A stretch of 64,000 bases of DNA from the NCBI GenBank assembly GCA_949316495.1, contig OX439004.1, positions 43,758,447 to 43,822,446 of the forward strand. Direction: 5' to 3'. Below the pieces are notes generated by a model. That model worked only from the letters and a program-made list of their open reading frames with translations, was not told the origin of the DNA and did no database searches. The stretch comes from Amphiduros pacificus (taxonomy: Eukaryota > Annelida > Polychaeta > Phyllodocida > Hesionidae). The translations under genes were made by a program, and so were the position numbers. Every line of letters begins with the position of its first letter. The stretch's first letter is position 1. Positions 11,775-24,400 of this stretch are shown in pieces.

Positions 11775-12767
11775 CGTTAGGGGGAACAGGTACACTTCAT
11801 GCAGAGGATCACAGGTGTATGAAATGTGTTGTTGATGGTTGCTAAGATACCAACAAGTGAGACGTCACTATTTCATTGATAAATAACCAAAGCACCATTA
11901 TGACGTCATTGCTCCTTCAACTACATGAAATAGTGCACCATTATAACCCACCAAAGCTAACTAAATAGATAACATATTTCTGTTTAAAAAGGATCAATGT
12001 TTTTGTATACATATGGAAACATCATTTAGTAATCTTTTATGACTAATCCAATAGCCAGTAGCTGCTGCATTCGACCTCATCACTGCCCAGTGATACAAAA
12101 AAGAAAGTTTACAAAATATCATATTTCTCAAATTTTCCCATGCTTTTTATGATAAAATTGAGAAGCTTTGCAATTTTGATTACCAAAGTTTAAGAACAGG
12201 TTTATTCCAAATATTCTATTTAGTTTAAATAGAGGGAATTTTGATTAATGGTCTTTATTTTGAGATATCTAACTTTCTTCAAATTCGAGTCAAAAAATAC
12301 CAAATGGTGTCAAAAATTTACATTTATTTGAATAATTTTATTTACAAAAACACAAATTACTTGAAATATAAGACGTCTTTTAAAATTCTGTCTATTTAAA
12401 CTAAATAACATCATTCTAGCTAAAGATCAATGTCTTAGTTCTGCAGATTGTTAGTGTAGTTATTACCAAAAATGTTTTTCAAGTAAGCTCTATCCCTTCT
12501 TTAATTGTTACAAAAAAACCATCCTTTTCTGATTTTTGCTTCAACTTTAAATCTAAAATGATTAAAAATGATAAAATTTTAAAAACAAATTAAAAATCAA
12601 ATCAAAAGAAAAATCAATCCTGAAGCATTTGATACATTAAAGGCTGAAATCCATTTTGTAGTTATTTTCATACAAAGCAATTATCTTGCACCATGTCATT
12701 TTTTGTGGTTCAAATGACTTTTTTTTGCGGGAAAAAAGAACTTTAGAAGACACTGTTCCCCCTAACG
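11775..12767. mobile_element. TTAA-flanked DNA transposon, non-autonomous
   Basis: The left end CGTTAGGGGGAACAG and the right end CTGTTCCCCCTAACG are perfect inverted repeats, each bounded by TTAA (11771-11774 and 12768-12771). A TTAA duplication is used by piggyBac and Kolobok superfamilies. The interior of about 1 kb is AT-rich, without a long frame, and holds an internal inverted pair TATTTAGTTTAAATAGA / TCTATTTAAACTAAATA (about 12219 and 12390). Confidence 0.75.
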
Positions 12768-12771
12768 TTAA

Positions 12772-13960
12772 CGACCCATTCACAATTTAATTGAATTTGC
12801 ACATCATTGCAAGCTGTAGGTAACTATTAGAAGTGATCATATTGAAGAGGGAGAATCCATTCACACACAGGGAGGCAATCCCCTGCTCTTTTCAAAAAGT
12901 GGGGAGGGGTCTTAAACCTGCTGCCTGGCATAGACACTCAGGTACATAGGACCCAAAAATCACCTTCCATCACTAAAGAATGTGAAAGTACCATATTTAA
13001 AATGTCTATGACATGACACCATGATCTCAGTCCCACATAGTGGATTGGAAAGTGCCATTTATTGTTTTTGGTATGACATTTATTTTTTTCTGTTATTTGT
13101 TTTGTTAATTTTTGGGGTTTTTCTTTTGTTCTTTGCCTCATAATTAGATTAATTTCCTAGGATTTTATGAGCAGCTTTGAATGCTTCAAATTAAAAGCTG
13201 AATTTACTACCAACAGCAAATAGTACCATAAAATATGTCTGATTATTACTTCCCTATTGTATGAGTATGATTAAAGCATTCATGAAATGAGGTTTTCAAG
13301 CACCTTTTCCTTGCAGTGTAATTTAAATATTTATACCCAAACTTTGCAATCAAATGTCAGTACCCATCTGATTTCACCAGCATCAGCTCCTTTAATGATA
13401 TTCTGAAGCAAGAGGACCGCTGAATCAGGCAGAAATGAACATGCAGCATCAGGATAAGACATCTGATCATAGGCTGGATAAATTTCACACTCATGTGGCA
13501 ATGTCTTAATGTCATACATAGGGGTAGGAACAGGGGGGCTGGGGCCCCCACCTTTTCTCAAACTTAGGATACCACATAGAAAGTTGAAAGCTGATGGTAA
13601 GAGGGTTTAGTGCATCGCTCAAAATAATTTCAAACTGATGACCCCAAATCTCGAAAGTGTCAGGTAGTAGTCCGAAGACAAACTCTATCTTTGCCAGAGA
13701 ACCTATTAAAACTCATCATTGGTCTGCTTGGTGACTACTAAGATAAAATAAACAATAACTACTGGTTCTCCTGGTATAAGGGTCCTTTGTCCAACCAGAT
13801 GGACAGTAAAGACAGAAGCTATGAACAATCTCATTGTGAATTTTAAAGTTTTAAATGAAGTCTGGGGAGAGGCTTTAGATTAGGTTAGAGATTCTAAATT
13901 GCACAGTAGAATTAGAGGTGTATTAGATGTGTACATGTACATGACTTTGGTGTCTTATTG
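12772..13960. other. Intergenic, no gene supported
   Basis: A minus frame at 13331-13561 codes a proline-rich start and residues such as YPDAACSFLPDSAVLLLQNI. I recognise no family and no splice context. The segment 13277-13350 recurs in part at 40380-40450 (CATTCATGAAATGAG), so repeats are involved. Confidence 0.3.
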
Positions 13961-13989
13961 GCAGAAAACATTCTGAAACACAGTTATAA

Positions 13990-14665
13990 TCTAAGTAAAT
14001 CTGTCAAAGTCCACCAGTGTCAGCAGCAGAAAGCCAGAGAATGGCTAGCTCAACAGTTATAACACTCAAAACAAAACAGACAGACAAAGAATTTGATAAA
14101 TTTTAGAACAAAGTGAATAAAAAATTTGATGTATTAGGGGTAACTGGTCCCCAGCATCCCACAGGAACATTACAGAAAAATCCATTATGAAGCTGCAGAT
14201 TTCATAATCAATGCTAAATATGATAGATTTGATCATCCAGGCTATAAAGTGTATATTGATTTATAGAATATGTTGCTAAAGGCTGCTACTGGTAATACAT
14301 ATGACCAGAAGTTTGCAATTATGACAAATCTGTATGCTTCAGACATTAATGCACAGGGACTGAAAACTCAAATAGACACATTAAAAAGCAACATAGTTCT
14401 TGAAAAGAATACACCAACATGAAATTCCATAATTAATTTTATGATTACTAATGGTGCATCTCTATACAATGAAATTCTTGTAATGCCAGCAACAAATGCT
14501 ACCAGTGAACAATCATTCAGTTTTCAAAGTGAAAACATACTTTTGGGCCAGCATGACACAGAAGAGGCTAAATGGTCTAATGAAAATTCATGTTCGTAAA
14601 GATCACACAGATGATGTTATCATAATTCATGTTGCCAATGATTTTATATCTGTTCATGAATAACT
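13990..14665 (+). pseudogene. Decayed hAT transposase
   Basis: Frames read YIDL-NMLLKAATGNTYDQ, then ILVMPATNATSEQSFSF, then LNGLMKIHVRKDHTDDV and IIHVANDFISVHE. This matches the C-terminal dimerisation region of hAT transposases (consensus of the type LPATNAxSERSFSxLRRIKTYLR...LNxLMLLHVHK). Several stops and frame changes show it is dead. The left limit is approximate, and terminal repeats were not identified. It is an ordinary DNA transposon remnant, distinct from the short hAT-like element at 48929. Confidence 0.7.
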
Positions 14666-15043
14666 GAACATATCTATGTCAGGCACTTTTATGGAATCTG
14701 ACATGTAATCTGTGATTCGATCCTTGATAATTCAGTGCACAAAGTCAATTGGAACTTTGTGTTATTTGTGTCCACAGCCATAGCATTATTTTACCTAAAT
14801 GCTAAAGTTATTTATATGGACATCTAAAGGTAGTGAAAGAAGGTGGAGCCACACACCTCGTTTGACATTAAATTTGGAATTTGTGAGGAATTGATTTGCC
14901 TGTGTAGAAATTGGTGCTGCATGCCTGATGTTTGACAGTATTGACAACATGTAGGTTATTAACAAATTATATTCTAATTTTGACAGTTTTGGCCAAGTCT
15001 CATATTGCTGTACACAAATAGTGGCAACACTTCTGACAGTCCC
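14666..15043. other. Intergenic, nothing recognised
   Basis: AT-rich sequence between the hAT remnant and the array element. Confidence 0.3.
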
Positions 15044-17865
15044 TTTTTACCCTCAGCCCCTGATGTAATCAGGCTGAGGGTATTGCAGTACTCCTGGCGT
15101 GGGTATGTATGTATGTATGTATGTCTGTATGTCTGTAGCGAACATCCTTGTCATTGCGATAACTCGAGAACAAATGATGGAAGCTTCATGAAACTTGACA
15201 CACATAAGCATCTGGTGAAAACCTCGGACGAGTTCGATGGACAGCGACCTTGACCTATTTTTCAAGGTCACAGGGACAATTATGTGAAATCCCAAGAATA
15301 GCAATAACTTAAGAACAAATGATGGCAGCTTTATGAGATTTGACACATATAAGCATCTGGTGAAGACCTCAGAATTTTTTGCTATGAAACATGACCTTCA
15401 CCTACTTTTCAAGGTCACAGGGACAATTATGTGAAATCATCCTTGTCATCGCGATTACTCTAGAACAAATAATGGCAGCTTCATGAAACTTGACACACAT
15501 AAGCATCTGGTAATAAGGCTCAGACGAGTTCGATGAACAGCGACCTTGACCTATTTTTCAAGGTCACATGGACAATTATGTGAAATCCCAAGAATCGCAA
15601 TAACTCAAGCACAAATGATGGCAGCTTTATGAGATTAGACACACATAAGCATCTGTTGAAGACCTCAGAATTTTTTCTATGAAACATGACCTTCACCTAC
15701 TCTCAAGGTCACAGGGACAATTATGTGAAATCGTCCTTGTCATCGCGATAACTTGAGAACAATTGCTGGCAGCTTCATGAAACTTGACACACATAAGCAT
15801 CATGTGAAAACCTCGGACGAGTTCAGTGGACGGTGACCTTGACCTATTTTTCAAGGTCACAAGGACAATTATGTGAAATCCCAAGAATAGCAATAACTTA
15901 AGAACAAATGATGGCAGCTTTATGAGATTTGACACATATAAGCATCTGGTGAAGACCTCAGAATTTTTTGCTATGAAACATGACCTTCACCTACTTTTCA
16001 AGGTCACAGGGACAATTATGTGAAATCATCCTTGTCATCGCGATTACTCTAGAACAAATAATGGCAGCTTCATGAAACTTGACACACATAAGCATCTGGT
16101 AATAAGGCTCAGACGAGTTCGATGAACAGCGACCTTGACCTATTTTTCAAGGTCACATGGACAATTATGTGAAATCCCAAGAATCGCAATAACTCAAGAA
16201 CAAATGATGGCAGCTTTATGAGATTAGACACACATAAGCATCTGTTAAAGACCTCAGAATTTTTTCTATGAAACATGACCTTCACCTACTCTCAAGGTCA
16301 CAGGGACAATTATGTGAAATCGTCCTTGTCATCGCGATAACTTGAGAACAATTGCTGGCAGCTTCATGAAACTTGACACACATAAGCATCATGTGAAAAC
16401 CTCGGACGAGTTCAGTGGACGGTGACCTTGACCTATTTTTCAAGGTCACAAGGACAATTATGTGAAATCCCAAGAATCGCAATAACTCAAGAACGAATGA
16501 TGGCAGCTTTATGAGATTTGACACACATAAGCATCTGTTAAAGACCTGAGAATATTTTCTATGAAACATGACCTTCATCTACTTTTCAAGGTCACAGGGA
16601 CAATTATGTGAAATCATCCTTGTCATCGCGATAACTAGAGAACAAATGATGACAGCTTCATGAAACTTGACACACATAAGCATCTGGTGAAAACCTTGGA
16701 TGAGTTCGATGGATGGTGACCTTGACCTTTTTGTCAAGGTCACAGGGACAATTATGTGAAATCATCCTTGTCATCGCGATAACTAGAGAACAAATGATGA
16801 CAGCTTCAGGAAACTTGACACACATAAGCATCTGGTGAAAATCTTGGATGAGTTTGATGGACAGCGACCTTGACCTATTTTTCAAGGTCACAGGGACAAT
16901 TATGTGAAATCCCAAGAATCGCAATAACTCAAGAACGAATGATGGCAGCTATATGAGATTTGACACACATAAGCATCTGGTGAAGATCTCATAATTTATT
17001 CTATGAAACATGAACTTCATCTCCTTTTCAAGGTCACAGGGACAATTATGTGAAATCACAAGAATCACAATAACTCAAGAACAAATGATGGCAGCTTTAT
17101 GAGATTTGACACACATAAGCATCTGGTGAAGACTACAGAATTTTTTCTATGAAACATGACCTTCATCTACTTTTCAAGGTCACAGGGACAATTATGTGAA
17201 ATCATCCTTGTCATCGTGATAACTCAAGAACAAATAATGACAGCTTCATGAAACTTGACACACATAAGCATCAGGTGAAAACCTCGGACGAGTTCAGTAG
17301 ACAGCGACCTTCACCTACTTTTCAAGGTCACATGGACAATTATGTGAAATCATCCTTGTCATTGTGATAATTCAAGAACAAATAATGACAGCTTCATTAA
17401 ACTTGACACATAAGCATCTGGTGAAAACCTCGGACGAGACCGATGGACAGCGACCTTGACATATTTTTCAAGGTCACAGGGACAATTATGTGAAATCCCT
17501 AGAATCACAATAACTCTAGAACAAATGATGGCAGCTTTATGAGATTTGACACACATGAGCATCTGTTGAAGACCTCAGACATTTTTCTATGGAACATGAC
17601 CTTCACCTACTTTTCAAGGTCACAGTGACAATTATGTGAAATCCCTATCATTGCTATAACTCGAGAACGAATGATGGCAGCTTTATGAGACTTGACACAT
17701 AAAAGCATCTGGTGAAGACCTCAGTGAAGACCTTCACCTACTTTTCAAGGTCACAGGAACAATTATGCGGTGCGGTGACGTTTTGTTCACAAATATTGTG
17801 TGGAGCGAATGTTGTGCAATAAGTTACCAGGGCTGAGGGTTGATGCATCTCTGATGCCTATGTTT
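15044..17865 (+). mobile_element. Helentron-like element with central tandem array, copy 1
   Basis: It starts after a T run with ACCCTCAG...CTGAGGGT, a terminal hairpin with inner arms CCTGAT/ATCAGG. A GTAT/GTCT microsatellite follows, then about 18 monomers of about 147 bp alternating between two types (dimer period about 295 bp), and the end CAGGGCTGAGGGTTGATGC ... CTGATGCCTATGTTT. The same ends bound copies at 19994-22208 and 49140-49765, and the right end recurs at 33968. Terminal hairpin, microsatellite plus central tandem repeats and T-T insertion context recall Helentron-associated elements (pearl-like) of bivalves. That class assignment is inference. No transposase is present. Minus-strand frames here are repeat translations. 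Confidence 0.75.
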
Positions 17866-17909
17866 CTAACTGGTATTAATGCATACTCTTTTTTCTTTTC
17901 ACCATAAAG

Positions 17910-18478
17910 ATGTTAAGAATATACAATGTATTTCATAGCAGAATGATGCTGGCATCGTATGAAATACATTACAAGAAATGCCACATAAGCTATTCATTTC
18001 CTTATCATGGCCTAAAAATAACTGCTAAACACCAACAGCAAGGGCATGACATTATCTCAGTGTGCAAGGAACCTTTAATCATACAAAAAACACCTGAATA
18101 TAAGCATGAAATAGGGTGAAACGTCAATGAGAGGTGGCCATTTTGAATTTATGCAAATTAGGTGATGTTCCACTAAGTTGATTTTGATAGACTTTTTATA
18201 TGTTCATCTGGGTAACATTCTGAGACAAATAACACCAACATGGTTTCTGTTTTAATTTGTTCTGGGTCATTTCATATTTTGACTGGACTAACTGTACAAA
18301 CCTATTCCTGCATGCATTGTATTTGAGACAAGAGACACTTGGTGGATCACAAATATTTAAACAAAAGCAGTGAGAATTGGAGAAATAATGAGGCCAACAA
18401 GCTAACAATGACCTTGACCATGCTCCAAGAAGTTGATTTTGTGACCTTTGACTTTCAAATCTTTATTTCTATTTCCAG
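17910..18478. other. Sequence upstream of LRRC46, possible 5' region
   Basis: No first coding exon was identified. It includes the dispersed repeat at about 18125-18305 (inverted copy of 11250-11425). The 5' end of LRRC46 should lie here or further upstream. Confidence 0.35.
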
Positions 18479-21400
18479 AGCCGAAGAGGACAAGAGTGTC
18501 ACTCCACATGTTAGTACGGAGAAATCTACCACCAAAGGCAACAAAAGGGCCGCATGACAAAATGTGAGCGACCAACATTTAACTGCTTAGACTCCTATTT
18601 ACCTTGGTGCAGATGCAGTAAATAATAAGAATGATAAGAACATTTATACAGCACTGATTATAGATGATAAAAGTCATTATCATGAGAATAATTAAACTTA
18701 ATTTCAGTGATTTTGTGCTCGTAATCCAGTTATTAAGCTGCATTTGGAAAAGTGAGAATTCTTACTGGTAGTTACACTCAATTTTTGGCATTATCTGTAG
18801 ATCAGTGGTATACATATATTAACAAGTAACAATTTTTTTTGTGAATAAGATAATCATAATATCATCATAAATATAATTTTGATGATCCTAAAATTATGCC
18901 AGCAAGTGTTTATTAACTATTGAAAAATACAGTAATAAAGAAAAGATTACATCTGTTTTTTATGTTGTTTCAGCTTGGAGGACTTAAATAAAATAACACA
19001 CGTGAGATTGGACAGGGAAAATGTGGGTTATATAGACAGTCTGGAACTGCTCGGGAAGAGTGTCACAAATGTCTATCTTCAGCAGGTATATGAGAAATCT
19101 TATATTTGTTATTTTTACTATAAACAAATATATGCCAAAATATATCTATTATATAAGTTTGACACCAATGTTAAAACAATTAGAATGTTAGAATGCTTAA
19201 TGCCAAGATTATGTGATACATTGAAATGGACAAAGTCACATTCTATGAGTGGTTTTTGTTTTAAAAAATCATTCTTTGAATTATAAAAGTATAATTTTGG
19301 AAAACACTATCACCACAAAATGTATTATTTACGACAATCTTTTTTTCAGAATTACATTGAGAAAATAGAGGGACTAGAAACTCTTCAAAATTTAACTTTC
19401 CTGACCCTGTCAGACAACTGCATAAGAGTTATAGAGGGACTGTCACATTTATCAAAACTCAGCTTTCTTGATCTGTCAGGAAATCTCATCAGTTCCTTTG
19501 ACATAGGTATGTATAATAAATGTAAAAATGGCATATTTGTAGCCTTTGATGTCTGAAATTAAACATCTTGTTTCAGAATGTGACATATATACTTGTTTTG
19601 AGATAAAGTACTGTATAACTCATCAAAGTACTTAAATACATGAACTCAGCAATTCTATAAAACTTAAACTTATTACTGTGCCATTGCAACCTTTGTTTTC
19701 AAAAGTACCCCTTTATGACAGACAAGCCCCTATCACCCTGTCCCTCTCCTGGGTTTGCAAAAAACATGACCCCCACAGTCTGGTTCGAACTGTCCTTCAA
19801 TGGCCCTTTGCCTTTGCAGTTTGCCTCATTTTGAACCACATGGAAACCATTCATAAATTTGGTTGCTAAGCGTGTGTAAAAAGTTGCAGATGCTACAGAG
19901 CACAGTTTTGACTCCTCTGTACCATTGAAACCAATGACAGTTATTCAACGGACCTTGCCTTGCTGGAGGCTGTCAGTCAACATTGCTACACTTTTTACCC
20001 TCAGCCCCTGATGTAATCAGGCTGAGGGTATTGCAGTACTCTTGGCGTGGGTATGTATGTATGTATGTATGTATGTATGTATGTCTGTATGTATGTATGT
20101 CTGTAGCGAACATCCTTGTCATCGCGATAACTCAAGAACAAATGATGGCAGCTTCATGAAACTTGAGACACATATGCATCTGGTGAAAACCTCGGACGAG
20201 TTCGATGGACGGCGACCTTGACCTATTTTTCAAGGTCACAGGGACAATTATGTGAAATCCCAAGAATCACAATAACTCAAGAACGAATGATGGCAGCTTT
20301 ATGAGATTTGACACACATAAGCATCTGGTGAAGACCTCAGAATTTTTCCTATGAAACATGACCTTCACCTACTTTTCAAGGTCACAGGGACAATTATGTG
20401 AAATCATCTTGTCATCGCGATAACTCGAGAACAAATGATGGCAGCTTCATGAAACTTGACACATATAAGCATCTGGTGAAAACCTCGGACGAGTTCGATG
20501 GACGGTGACCTTGACCTATTTTTCAAGGTCACAAGGACAATTATGTGAAATCCCAAGAATCGCATAACTCAAGAACAAATAATGACAGCTCTATGAGATT
20601 TGACACCCATAAGCATCTGGTGTAGACTTCAGAATTGTTTCTATAAAACATGACCTTCACCTACTTTTCAAGGTCACATGGACAATTATGTGAAATCATC
20701 CTTGTCATCGCGATAACACGAGAACAAATGATGGCAGCTTCAAGAAACTTGGCACACAAAAGCATCTGGTGAAAACCTGGGACGTGTTTGATGGACGGCG
20801 ACCTTGACCTATTTTTCAAGGTCACGGACAATTATGTGAAATCCCAAGAATCGCAATAACTCAAGAACGAATGATGGCAGCTTTATGAGATTTGACACAC
20901 ACAAGCATCTGATGAAGAGCTCAGAATTTTTTCTATGAAACATGACCTTCACCTACTTTTCAAGGTCACAGGGACAATTATGTGAAATCATCCTTGTCAT
21001 CATGATTACTCAAGAACAAATGATGGCAGCTTCATGAAACTTTACACGCATAAGCATCTGGTGAAAACCTCAGACTAGTTTGATGGATGGCGACCTTGAC
21101 CTAATTTTCAAGGTCACAGGGACAGTTATGTGAAATCCCAAGAATCACAATAACTCAAGAAGGAATGATGGCAGCTTTATGAGATTTGACACACACAAGC
21201 ATCTGGTAAAGACCTCAGACTTCTCTTGATGGAACATGACCTTCACATACTTTTCAAGGTCACAGGGACAATTATGTGAAATCATCCTTGTCATCATGAT
21301 AACTCAAGAACAAATGATGGCAGCTTCATGAATCTTTACACGCATAAGCATCTGTTGAAAACCTCCGACTAGTTCGGTGGACGGCGACCTTGACCTATTT

Positions 21401-24400
21401 TTCAAGGTCACAGGGACAGTTATGTGAAATCCCAAGAATCGCAATAACTCAAGAACAAATGATGGCAGCTTTATGAGATTTGACACACATAAGCATCTGG
21501 TGAAGACCTCAGATTTTTTCTAAGAAACATGACCTTCACCTACTTTTCAAGGTCACAGGGACAATTATGTGAAATCATCCTTGTCATCGCGATAACTCGA
21601 GAACAAATGATGGCAGCTTCATGAAACTTGACACGCAGAAGCATCTGATGAAAACCTCAGACAGTTTTGTATGGAACATGACCTTCACCTACTTTTCAAG
21701 GTCACAGGTACAATTATGTGAAATCCCTATCATTGCTATAACTCGAGAACGAATGATGGCAGCTTTATGAGACTTGACACACATAAGCATCTGGTGAAGA
21801 CCTCAGACTTCTCTTGATGGAACATGACCTTCACCTACTTTTCAAGGTCACAGGGACAATCATGTCAAATCCACGTCATTGCAATAACTTAAGAGCAAAT
21901 AATGGCAGCTTCATGAAAATTGACACACATAAGCATCTGGGAAGACTCCAGATGAGTTTGATGGACGGTGACCTTTACCTGCTTTTCAAGGTCACCGGCC
22001 CATCTCAATAATTCTAGAGTAAATGATGACAGTTTCATGATACTTGACACACCTAAGCTATCAAAGGAAGTAGATTTTATGGGTTTTTTTTACCCCTGCA
22101 TCAATTTGCCTTGGTGCAGTGACGTTTTGTTCACAAATATTGTGTGGAGCGAATGTTGTGCAATGAGTTACCAGGGCTGAGGGTTGATGCATCTCTGATG
22201 CCTATGTTTAATTACGCATCGCACCACTTAAACATTCATGGTATACAGAGATAACAGTCTATGTTTCCACCTGCAATCATCAAAATTGTCAAAATGTGCA
22301 TGCCTCAAAAGTTTAGCAGTGTTGATTGACAGCCTCCAGCAAGGCAAGGTCTGATATGTCAAGTTCTCGGATTTGACCCCAAATGACCTTTTAATTGTGA
22401 AAAGTTAAACGGGGGAAATATTCACATAATAACTCATTTGGTCTTAACAGATTTCACAATTCTTTTGCTTTTTTGAAATAAACTGAATGAAAAGGAAGCC
22501 TTGTACCGACACTGATCAGTTATATTACAGATCGCGTGACAATCACATTTAAAAGTGTACTTTCCATCTGGCGGGAAAAGCGGGTTCTCGATCCTGACTG
22601 CCCATACTGTTATTGCTGGACAAATAATGATCAACTTTCCTCAAGTTGTGACAATAGAGAGGATTTTATCCGAAACCAGTCCAAAACAGGACAGATTTCT
22701 TTGCCTGTTGCATATATCAAAGTGACATAGCCTGATTTCTCTTGGTGATAATTCTAGTTTATAGATTCAAATTATTTTCCTTTTATTGCATTACTTGTTA
22801 CCATTTTTCTCTTAAGATGTTTTTGAAGGACAGTTTGGCAATTTGGCACCTGATTATTTCTCCATTCTCTCATGTTGCAAGATTCTGAGTATTTACTCAG
22901 ATCTTATATTTATATTGTGCTTCAAATTACGGACATTCTCATTTAAAGAGATTAAGCATCAAATTTGAAAAAAAAAAACGTTTTAAAATTCACTTATAGG
23001 TGTTGAAAACCGTTGATCCCCTGGGCATCAATTCCATGGTGAATGTAAGGGAGGCACTAGCCTGTATATAAATCTTTGCATTTCAACAATCCCCACATCT
23101 CCAAAATTAGACGACTCATGCTGGCACCATGAGACCTTCCAGGAAACTACCTGGCAGCCAGACCCCTTTTCCTACAGGACCAAACCTGGGGGTGCGATAC
23201 AACAATTTGGATGTTCCGACCTCCGGTGGCAATTTTTTTTAAAAACAGAGAAATTGCACCCGGACAACTTGTTGTCTTTTTGACATCTCCCCCCATAAAA
23301 ACCTGGCACAGATCTCTGCTTAACTTCTATGTCCTATTGCAACTCATCTTATTACTTTATGTTAAACTTTAACACAAATAGGTGGGTGGGTAGGTTGGTC
23401 AAAATTTAGATGCAAAGGCCTCTCCTAACTTATAGCAGTCAATGACTGGATTCTGAACTGCTAAAAGACACCCCACTACATTAAGATAATCAGAATATAA
23501 TAATGAATTAATAATCGTGATGTTACATTAGTCACTGACAATTATTTCACATAATCTGATAATTTGATCGGTCTGTTGGCACAATATTTTGTTTGTGTTG
23601 CAGATGAGTTACCACAGAGCTTGATCATTCTAAATCTGAGAGGAAATAAATGCACAGAGATGGCAGATTACAGGTAAGATATGTGAAATTTGTGATTGTC
23701 ATTCAGAACATTCATGATATCATGGGGGATGACCTCCCTAAAAGACAGACTGAGAAGCCAAAGGTCAAGACTTTGTCTGAATCAGATTCAGATAAGTTAC
23801 CAAGACATAAAAAGTCAGTAATCTTCAGACTAGAGTAGGCTCCAGCTCGCTCCCACTAGGTCTAAAGGATAAACCAAATTAGGTAAGCTTTACACTATAG
23901 GCCTAAATGCTGGTAAAAAGGAAGCCTCTTAAGCAAGTCGAGAAGGAATGTATGAAAGCATTGCTCTCCATAGAAGCCATCGCCCTTGAGATTGTCAGAG
24001 CCTCTGCCCCTGGGTTGGTTGCTACCCAGACGGGGGTCTCTACCCTCAGCAGCTGGTCTAAAGGCATTCTTGGGTTTTCATATTTTAATGTGTCCAACAT
24101 TGAGTCCACCGTGGCATGGTTTCTTTCACATAACCTGTTGGAAAAAGGCGAACTTGAGGCTGTTATAATTATCGGAATATCGAGTCTACTGGCCATCTCT
24201 GCAACTTCTTCAGTTTTCATTGCCTTGAGTCACAATATCAATAGAATATGGCTGTCAATCACCTCTGTCCTCAGATTGACACGTTTGCCAGTCAATACTA
24301 CTGGTAGTGTGTACATACCATTTGATATTAGTTTCTTGCCCCCACCAAATCTGAATTTGCTGTCACTCTCCTGAATCTGAACCTCACTCCTGTCACTCTC

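Noticed and set aside
13331-13561. Minus frame with a proline-rich start
   Set aside because: No recognisable family, no splice sites in register, and an overlapping frame of similar length exists.
15053-16924. Several minus-strand frames of 80-98 codons with near-identical peptides
   Set aside because: They are translations of the tandem monomers. Similarity follows the repeat, frames shift between units, and no gene context exists.
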